From Cytobacillus luteolus (GTDB taxonomy: Bacteria; Bacillota; Bacilli; Bacillales; Bacillaceae_L): 64,000 bases of DNA. The stretch is from NCBI RefSeq assembly GCF_017873715.1, contig NZ_JAGGKM010000004.1:372001-436000 (forward strand), read 5' to 3'. Of this stretch, positions 58,031-64,000 are shown one piece after another; the first letter of the stretch is position 1; every line of letters starts with the position of its first letter. Below the pieces are notes generated by a model that saw only the letters and a list, made by a program, of their open reading frames with translations, was not told the DNA's origin and made no database searches. The position numbers were made by a program, and so were the translations under genes.

Positions 58031-60274
58031 TCACATATGCGATTTAAAGATATAGGCAATATTCCGATTCCCTCTCTCTATTTTTATTTCATCATTATTA
58101 AAAATCAGAATGTCTTCCATATTACTTCGCTCTAGTAGTTTTTCTTGACGAACAATCATATTTTCGTCCTGACATTCTTTTGTAAGTAATACTCGGTCTT
58201 TTTTAGAATGGGCTTTAAACGTCAAATCATTAATCGTTTTCTTCTCAGCAACAAATGGTATCAGCCAACGTTTGAACCAGCTCCCGTAAAAATGCTCAGT
58301 GTTTCCTTTTTTGTCTCGTATTTTGTCCCGTCTTTTACTTTGTTTGTATTCTATAGCGATTCTGTTGTAATCAAATCTTGGCTTAACAATAATACCGAAG
58401 ATATAGATTGCTAGCAGAAGGAGAATAAGTCCTATTAGTAAAAAAGCTCCATACTTTTCTAGCCAGTGAATGTCCTTTACGTGTATCGAAAAGGTAGATT
58501 CCGCCATTTCCCCGGGATACTTCCCTATAAGGCTCACCCCAAAGGGTATATCTCCGACAGAAGTTCGAAATACTGGCCACTTGTCATGAAAATTTACTAG
58601 TATTTGATTACCTTGCTGTCTAACACTAAAATCAAGGTCATTTGGTAGGTTAATTGTAACTGAGTGAAAAATTTCTGTTAGTTCTTGTTCCGACATTTCT
58701 TTCCCGTTTACATAGGGTGTAATTTTAAAAGATTCAGCTTTATCTAACTCTCCAAGACGAGCCTCCCAATCCTTTGAACTAGCTACAAGTTCCATTGATC
58801 TGATTGGATATCCCTTAAGAGAAGTTTCTTTCTCCTTCTGATAAAAGCCTTTGATAATAACTTTCACATTTACCGGAATTGACTCTTTTTCAACTAAGGT
58901 AAAATTTCCAATAAATTTATTTAGTTCGTTATCATACGTTAATGGCACTTGTTTGTCATCGATCATTGCAACAACTTCAAAAAGGTTTCCTACCTTTAAC
59001 TCACGGAGATTAATTTCAGTTGGATCACTCTCACCTTTTATAAGAGTTACTCCTATCTGCATATCGCTTCCAGCAAAAAAAGCAGATGAATCGTCTGTTA
59101 AACTACCATCCTCATTCCTTTTTTTGAAATCTATACTAAAGTCAATTGCTGGTTCCGCAAGAATTTGCATATTCTTAACCTGTTCATCTGTCAGTGGTTC
59201 ATTAAAAACGATTTTGTAGGTTCCTTCTGGTATAATTGAATTGTTAACTTCATTTTTGAAATGAGTTAGTGTCCCCCTAATTGGTGGATTTAATTGAAAT
59301 GGATCATGTGGTGTAGCTATTGTATAGGGCCCTTCGATTCCTTCCTCTACTGATTGGTTATTTATGATAAATTCTTTCATTGAAAAGGATGCTTTCTCAT
59401 CTGTCGTTTGTTCCATTATGGTAATTCTCCTAAGTGGGAAAGGAGATTGTAACGTTAACTGATTTAACTCTACCACTGGATTTAATTGAAAAAGCTGTTC
59501 ATCACCTGAGTCACGATTTGTCATAAGTGCAGCAACCTCGTTTATTCGATGGATAATGTCAAGCTGTCCATCACTTTCTAAAACCACTCCCCCTGTACTT
59601 TCAACCCATTCTCGTTTAAAGTCAGCCATCATTAACTCTTCATCAGGCTTTAAATAAGATTCAATCGGAATGAGGGCGGTTTGGAGAGTTGCACCTTTTT
59701 CTTCCATTTTTGTTTTTAATTGTTTTAATTCATTAAACAGTCTCTGCTTGCTTTGATTAATATTTTGCTTAGTTAAATTTGAATCTAAGTAGTTTAATTC
59801 GTTGAAAATCCCATCAGTTAAAACAATTAACCAAAAATCTGCTCGAGGCTCTGCCTCCATACCTTTTTCTAGCTGGTCTATCGCTGTATGGATAGAGATA
59901 AGGGGTGTATTACTTTTACCTTCCCATGATCTTACATGTTCAACCTCTCTCTGCCTTAGACGTTGATCCAGTTCAATAGATTCTGCAAAATGGGAGTGGC
60001 TCATATAAACAACATCTAGTTTATCTTGGCTATCGAGCATGGCCATAAAGCTTTGGAGAGCATAATTTCCATACTTCCAATTATCAATTGGATACTCTTG
60101 TCCTTTCTGGTCGGACTGTACCCACATGCTCCCAGAATCATCGTAAACAAGGGCTACAATTTTATTCTTTGGAATACGCGGATCTGTATCTGCCTTGCTC
60201 TGAAAGGGAGAAAGCAAGACCAATGCCATTATTAATATAAAAACAAATCCATATCGCATTTTTCGTTTTCCCAT
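58031..60274 (-). CDS. Secreted/anchored von Willebrand A protein, operon leader
   Basis: First gene of the operon (747 residues). Signal peptide (residues 1-28, cleavage near FQSKA), then an extracytoplasmic vWA domain (about 38-250) with a full MIDAS: DDSGSM (45-50), a threonine in KSNTPL, and VLTDGIF. A second, beta-rich region (about 290-600) is followed by a TM helix (about 608-630) and a basic cytosolic tail (about 115 residues). The MIDAS suggests metal-dependent binding to a partner outside the cell. GAGGAG precedes the ATG. Confidence 0.82.
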   Translation of the reverse strand: MGKRKMRYGFVFILIMALVLLSPFQSKADTDPRIPKNKIVALVYDDSGSMWVQSDQKGQEYPIDNWKYGNYALQSFMAMLDSQDKLDVVYMSHSHFAESIELDQRLRQREVEHVRSWEGKSNTPLISIHTAIDQLEKGMEAEPRADFWLIVLTDGIFNELNYLDSNLTKQNINQSKQRLFNELKQLKTKMEEKGATLQTALIPIESYLKPDEELMMADFKREWVESTGGVVLESDGQLDIIHRINEVAALMTNRDSGDEQLFQLNPVVELNQLTLQSPFPLRRITIMEQTTDEKASFSMKEFIINNQSVEEGIEGPYTIATPHDPFQLNPPIRGTLTHFKNEVNNSIIPEGTYKIVFNEPLTDEQVKNMQILAEPAIDFSIDFKKRNEDGSLTDDSSAFFAGSDMQIGVTLIKGESDPTEINLRELKVGNLFEVVAMIDDKQVPLTYDNELNKFIGNFTLVEKESIPVNVKVIIKGFYQKEKETSLKGYPIRSMELVASSKDWEARLGELDKAESFKITPYVNGKEMSEQELTEIFHSVTINLPNDLDFSVRQQGNQILVNFHDKWPVFRTSVGDIPFGVSLIGKYPGEMAESTFSIHVKDIHWLEKYGAFLLIGLILLLLAIYIFGIIVKPRFDYNRIAIEYKQSKRRDKIRDKKGNTEHFYGSWFKRWLIPFVAEKKTINDLTFKAHSKKDRVLLTKECQDENMIVRQEKLLERSNMEDILIFNNDEIKIERGNRNIAYIFKSHM

Positions 60275-60317
60275 ATATTAGACTCCTCGCAAATGAAATA
60301 TTGCATGTGGACTGGTA

Positions 60318-60336
60318 ATCATTACTATAATATGCA
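60318..60336 (-). promoter_or_regulatory. Candidate promoter -10 of the vWA/tubulin operon
   Basis: On the minus strand CATATTATAG gives a SigA-like TATTAT and also fits the CATANNNTA -10 of mother-cell sigma factors. An AC lies 15 bases upstream. Which sigma factor is used cannot be settled from sequence. Confidence 0.3.
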
Positions 60337-60395
60337 AATTAACAGGCTCGTCATGACCTCTAATTAAAAATAACCTTTCCTTTTTGGAATTTTTC

Positions 60396-60443
60396 TCATA
60401 AAAAAACCTTTGGACTTCTATATTACGAAGACCAAAGGTTTTA
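60396..60443 (-). terminator. Terminator of tyrA
   Basis: AAAACCTTTGG and CCAAAGGTTTT pair across a 18-base loop; on the minus strand it is followed by a T run. It separates tyrA from the tubulin-like operon. Confidence 0.8.
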
Positions 60444-60450
60444 TTTTGCA

Positions 60451-61548
60451 CTATTGCAGAATGTAAGTTTCATAGATTGGTGATATTAACTTATTTGCTC
60501 GGACACGATCATTTTCATTTCTGAAGCTCACGCGTAATACCCCATAAATATCTTCCCGACTTTCAATTATCTCAATATTTGTTATGTTAATTTCGTTTTT
60601 TGCCAAGATGTTTGTAATTTCTGCAAGCACCCCCGGGCTATCAGGAATGTCAATGAATAAGTCAAAGTAAGTGGCAAGTGCCCTTCCTTTACGAGTAGAA
60701 AATTCATCACGGAATTCTTTAGCATGCTCAAAAAAGTGATAGATTTCATCTCTAGAAGAATTTCGAATACTTTCTTGTATTCTATTCATCTGATCCATCC
60801 AAACTTCAAACTGTTGCAAAATACCTTCTCGGTTGTGTAATAAAATATCGCTCCACATTTTCGGATTAGATGATGCGATTCTAGTAATATCCTTAAAACC
60901 ACCAGCAGCCAAATCTTGAATAATTGGTGTTTCTTGATGGTAAATTTCAGCATGTTCGACAAGGCTTGATGCAATAATATGTGGAAAGTGAGAAACTACT
61001 CCGGCTACATGATCATGCTCCTCTGCATTCATTTTTACAATTGTTGATCTAGTACAAGCTAGCCACTTCTCTAGAGTTGAAATTGCTGATTCGGATGTGT
61101 GAGGTGTCGGAGTTAGTACATAAAAAGCATTTTCAAATAAATCTTTTTTTGCTGCTTCCACCCCGCTCTTATGTGAGCCTGCCATAGGATGTCCACCTAT
61201 AAAATCAACATAATCTGGTAGTACATTACAAGCCTCATCTACAATGACTTTTTTTGTACTTCCAACATCTGTTATTATTACTCCGCTTTTCAATTTTAAT
61301 TTTGCTAGTTCACGTAAAACGGCTATTGTCTCCGTGACAGGAACCGCAATTATAATAAGATCTGCAGCTTGTGCTTCATCTTCTATAGTCATTACGCAAT
61401 CGTCAATTACATTCAGGGATTTAGCAAGCCTTACTCGATCTTGGTTTAGATCATAGCCCATTAATTTACATTTATGCTCATCCTTTATAGATAAAGCGAT
61501 TGACCCTCCAATTAAGCCTAGACCAATCACTAATACATTGCCTTCCAT
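60451..61548 (-). CDS. tyrA: Prephenate dehydrogenase
   Basis: Oxidative decarboxylation of prephenate to 4-hydroxyphenylpyruvate for tyrosine. NAD-binding VIGLGLIGGSIALSI at the N-terminus, the GGHPMAGSHKSG active-site segment, and a C-terminal ACT domain (about 290-365, DSPGVLAEITNILAKN) for tyrosine feedback. Length 365 agrees with Bacillus TyrA. GAGGAG precedes the start. It stands alone here, rather than in the hisC-tyrA-aroE group. Confidence 0.95.
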   Translation of the reverse strand: MEGNVLVIGLGLIGGSIALSIKDEHKCKLMGYDLNQDRVRLAKSLNVIDDCVMTIEDEAQAADLIIIAVPVTETIAVLRELAKLKLKSGVIITDVGSTKKVIVDEACNVLPDYVDFIGGHPMAGSHKSGVEAAKKDLFENAFYVLTPTPHTSESAISTLEKWLACTRSTIVKMNAEEHDHVAGVVSHFPHIIASSLVEHAEIYHQETPIIQDLAAGGFKDITRIASSNPKMWSDILLHNREGILQQFEVWMDQMNRIQESIRNSSRDEIYHFFEHAKEFRDEFSTRKGRALATYFDLFIDIPDSPGVLAEITNILAKNEINITNIEIIESREDIYGVLRVSFRNENDRVRANKLISPIYETYILQ

Positions 61549-61637
61549 GAATACCGACTCCTCACTTTACCGCTTTTAACTATTAAAGCATTTTCCTGTT
61601 AAATTTACAAGAAATTAGTTGAATGGCAGAATTCAAA

Positions 61638-61670
61638 TCAAATGGTGTCAGTAACTCCTGACACCATTGT
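61638..61670. terminator. Hairpin past the DUF2339 gene
   Basis: AATGGTGTCAG/CTGACACCATT stem with a six-base loop directly after the DUF2339 stop, partly overlapping it; a T-rich stretch follows on the minus strand. Confidence 0.65.
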
Positions 61671-61671
61671 T

Positions 61672-63348
61672 TTATTTGTATTCGTTTTTATAGAGAATTC
61701 TCGATCCTATAATACCGAGTATTCCAAGTCCTATGAATAAGACAGCCCTTATAAAGATCGAAACATAGGTTAAGTCGACGAAAAACAGTTTAGCTAAAGT
61801 AATGAATAACAGAATTAACCCAAAAACTCTTAATGGTTTATAGTTCTTGATTGAACCTAGAATTACTCCAATAAATGCATAAATTCCCCAAGAAGATGAT
61901 ACAGCCATATATTTAATATTAAGTGTAAATTCATGTGTTAAAGCTTGTACAGTATGTGTAATAAATGGGAGCAATAACACCATAAAAACAATATGAATAA
62001 TCTGCCTTACTTTCGTAATCTCATTCTCCTTGATTACTTCTACTGAAGGTAACAACCTTACTACTACAATCAAGGTTCCGAGTAATACTACCCAGTTTAG
62101 AAAATCAATGGAGGCAATTGAATAAAAATCAGTGCTAATTATAACCAATCCACTTAACACATAAATGCTTGCACCAACAGCTTGTTGAAGTTTCGACGAT
62201 GCAAGTATTCCTATATAGATTGATAATAATCCTTGAAGAACAATTAACCCCATGATATTTTCTTCATCAAACTTACTTATTAAAAATAATAACAAAGCTA
62301 ATGTTGATATTGAAAGGGTTATAGGAATCCTTGTTGTATCTTTATTCCAGGAAATGATTGATAAAAAAGAGTACAATGCAAAGGTTAAGAGTACAATCAT
62401 TTCATACTGAGTCTCAGGAAAGGATAAACCGACCCAAGACATTGTCAATATAAAGCTGGTGTACAATACACCCATTTGGTATTTCATAAAGTCCTTTTTT
62501 AAAAAGAAAGTAGCTACCAATAATCCATGTTGAATTAGTACAGCTATCCCAAATGTTTTTTCCTGTCCAGATCCAGTAATCGCTATTGAAGCTAATAAGG
62601 TGATATGTAACATTACAAAAGAAACAAGGTAAAGAATTTTGAACTGCTTTTTTAAAGCAAATAACAGTAATATACAGTAGAATATGGTTTCAAAGATCAC
62701 TAAATTTAGTATATTCGGATCATTATTTTTAAGTAAGAAGGGAATGAGATAACCTCCAATACCTGTGAGTACGGCAAGCGGCTGTGATTTAAAAAGATGT
62801 GAGAAGTATATTCCCATCCCAATCCAAATTAAATTTAATACTAGTGCCACGAGCAAAGGGACCATATTATATAGAACATGCATCGCAAAAGTAACGATTA
62901 ACAAAAGGATGGTACTTCCTCCAAATAAAACCTGTCCTAACGCAACTCTGTTACTCCTTATTTGTCGCCCACCTATGTATAATAAGATTACAGCAGACAG
63001 ATAGCCAATGGTTATTTTAACGGAATTATTTAAATAGCCATAATCTGATGCCGCCTTAAACGCCCAAATAACACCTAATAATAGTACAAATATAAAAATT
63101 CTTGGTAACCAAATTTGACCAATCTGTCGTTCCCAATCAATCGGTTCTCTTTCTTCTCTTACTATACCTTTTGATTTAATATCTTTCTGATAGTTAGTTA
63201 TATCAGGGGTAGGTTCGGTTATTCTGTCAGTTTGGCTTTCCTTCTCTTCCCTTTTCAACTCCAAGATCATCACTTTAAGATCACGAGCTTCCCTTTGAAG
63301 TGCATCAACTTTCTTCTCAAGCTCTTCAATCGTTTTTTTTTGAGACAA
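61672..63348 (-). CDS. DUF2339-like polytopic membrane protein
   Basis: A 558-residue protein with an N-terminal cytosolic coiled coil (KTIEELEKKVDALQREARDL, residues 4-40), a conserved WERQIGQIWLPRIFIF entry into the membrane (about 75-90) and about 16-18 TM helices to the end. Fits the DUF2339 family, function unknown. TTG 63348 lies 7 bases after GGGAGG. The 325 bp upstream to pssA are AT-rich with no clear feature. Confidence 0.8.
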   Translation of the reverse strand: MSQKKTIEELEKKVDALQREARDLKVMILELKREEKESQTDRITEPTPDITNYQKDIKSKGIVREEREPIDWERQIGQIWLPRIFIFVLLLGVIWAFKAASDYGYLNNSVKITIGYLSAVILLYIGGRQIRSNRVALGQVLFGGSTILLLIVTFAMHVLYNMVPLLVALVLNLIWIGMGIYFSHLFKSQPLAVLTGIGGYLIPFLLKNNDPNILNLVIFETIFYCILLLFALKKQFKILYLVSFVMLHITLLASIAITGSGQEKTFGIAVLIQHGLLVATFFLKKDFMKYQMGVLYTSFILTMSWVGLSFPETQYEMIVLLTFALYSFLSIISWNKDTTRIPITLSISTLALLLFLISKFDEENIMGLIVLQGLLSIYIGILASSKLQQAVGASIYVLSGLVIISTDFYSIASIDFLNWVVLLGTLIVVVRLLPSVEVIKENEITKVRQIIHIVFMVLLLPFITHTVQALTHEFTLNIKYMAVSSSWGIYAFIGVILGSIKNYKPLRVFGLILLFITLAKLFFVDLTYVSIFIRAVLFIGLGILGIIGSRILYKNEYK

Positions 63349-63672
63349 TTTAATACCTCCCAATGGTATAAAGTATCTACGAGCAATTGTATATTTAATT
63401 CAATGTTTTCATATCTTGAATAGTCTTATATGTGTTCGTAAAATATAAGAATTATGATTAGACTTGTATTCTGAGGGTAATATCCATATATTAGCATAAT
63501 TCCTATTGAGAATACCTCAAACTTTTGCAAATAAACTAAAAGAGAAATAAAATGCGCTTATTAGAAAGGCCCAACAGTAAAAGGAAAGCTGAATTTAAAA
63601 TAATTGGAGTCATGTGCTATTTCGTTTAAAAATGTGATATATTTAGTTCAAGAGATATAAGGATGTGTGCGT

Positions 63673-64000
63673 ATGTCAAAAAGATATATACCAAATGCAT
63701 TAACATTTGGTAATTTATTTTGTGGTTTTCTTTCCTTAGGTTATATTATTAATCAAGACATTCGAAATGCCACGATATTAATTTTTATCGCAATGATGTT
63801 AGACGCTCTTGACGGAAGAGCTGCTCGAATACTTGGTGTTTCCAATGATTTTGGAAAGGAATTGGATTCATTAGCTGATATAGTGTCATTTGGTATCGCT
63901 CCTGCCTTTTTAGCCATTTATACATATTTTGTTGATTATGGAATGGCAGGGATGGTTATTGCTGGGGTGTTTCCACTTTTCGGTGCCTATCGACTAGCTA
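63673..64000 (+). CDS. pssA: CDP-diacylglycerol--serine O-phosphatidyltransferase, N-terminal part
   Basis: Makes phosphatidylserine, the precursor of phosphatidylethanolamine. The first 109 codons are present, beginning MSKRYIPNALTFGNLFCGF. The CDP-alcohol phosphotransferase motif DG-x2-AR-x8-G-x3-D-x3-D is complete (LDGRAARILGVSNDFGKELD). Integral membrane. AAGGATG precedes the ATG. The gene continues beyond the window. Confidence 0.93.
   Translation, partial: MSKRYIPNALTFGNLFCGFLSLGYIINQDIRNATILIFIAMMLDALDGRAARILGVSNDFGKELDSLADIVSFGIAPAFLAIYTYFVDYGMAGMVIAGVFPLFGAYRLA

Noticed and set aside
48625-60274. Prophage or transposon origin for the four-gene operon
   Set aside because: No integrase, att-like repeats, transposase or phage structural gene borders it, and base composition looks like that of the neighbours.

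Overview
The window is a low-GC Bacillaceae chromosome segment (Bacillus sensu lato). The evidence is a dense, B. subtilis-like gene order (acsA/acuABC/ccpA/aroA, ytxGHJ, murC/sftA, ytpPQ, ytoPQ, ytnP/trmB, ytmP/amyX, ytlPQR, ytkP, ytjP, ytgP, ytfP), AAGGAGG-type ribosome binding sites, CcpA (cre) operators and a SigB-type promoter. No rRNA, tRNA, CRISPR array, prophage or insertion sequence was found.

Layout. 1-6130: acetate and acetoin carbon control (acsA diverging from acuABC, then ccpA and the chorismate mutase/DAHP synthase aroA). 6239-9810: a long FtsA/PilM-like protein converging on the ytxGHJ stress operon. 9810-10660: non-coding, with two copies of a GC-rich palindromic repeat. 10661-17085: ampS, murC, a nicotinate phosphoribosyltransferase and the DNA translocase sftA. 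17494-28411: housekeeping yt genes, including a thioredoxin, an M42 peptidase, a lactonase, trmB, a phosphotransferase and the pullulanase amyX. In the middle lies a small patch with a broken nuclease-like gene and a tandem short-repeat cluster. 28456-42143: lipid kinase, cold shock gene, ytlQ, lrgAB, thpR, cysteine synthase, an MFS pump, pepV, an M48-ankyrin fusion, ytzE, ytzG, a Gly/Tyr-rich coiled-coil peptide and murJ. 42311-46921: ytfP, cse60, nhaC and mgtE. 46985-48457: a lipoprotein and a TetR regulator. 61-64 kb: tyrA, a DUF2339 membrane protein and the start of pssA.

The most unusual block is 48625-60274, an 11.6 kb minus-strand operon of four very large, tightly coupled genes. They encode a secreted/anchored von Willebrand A protein with a full MIDAS site, a 1119-residue tubulin/FtsZ-like protein, a two-TM protein of unknown family, and a five-TM protein. 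The last appears to carry a degenerate DEAD-type helicase core, a four-cysteine zinc site and a DA1-like HExxH metallopeptidase. Together they look like a cytoskeletal, membrane-associated machine with a protease output. It sits as an accessory block between lipoprotein/tetR and tyrA.

Other points of note. amyX seems to start with ATC and nhaC with CTG, each behind a strong Shine-Dalgarno. A GC-rich palindromic repeat family has five copies in two size classes. A cre-like site lies upstream of the -35 of the aroA promoter, in the position typical of CcpA activation.

Gene identities are from motif recognition and recollection of B. subtilis homologues. No searches were run. Start codons were re-chosen from ribosome binding sites where the longest ORF was implausible.
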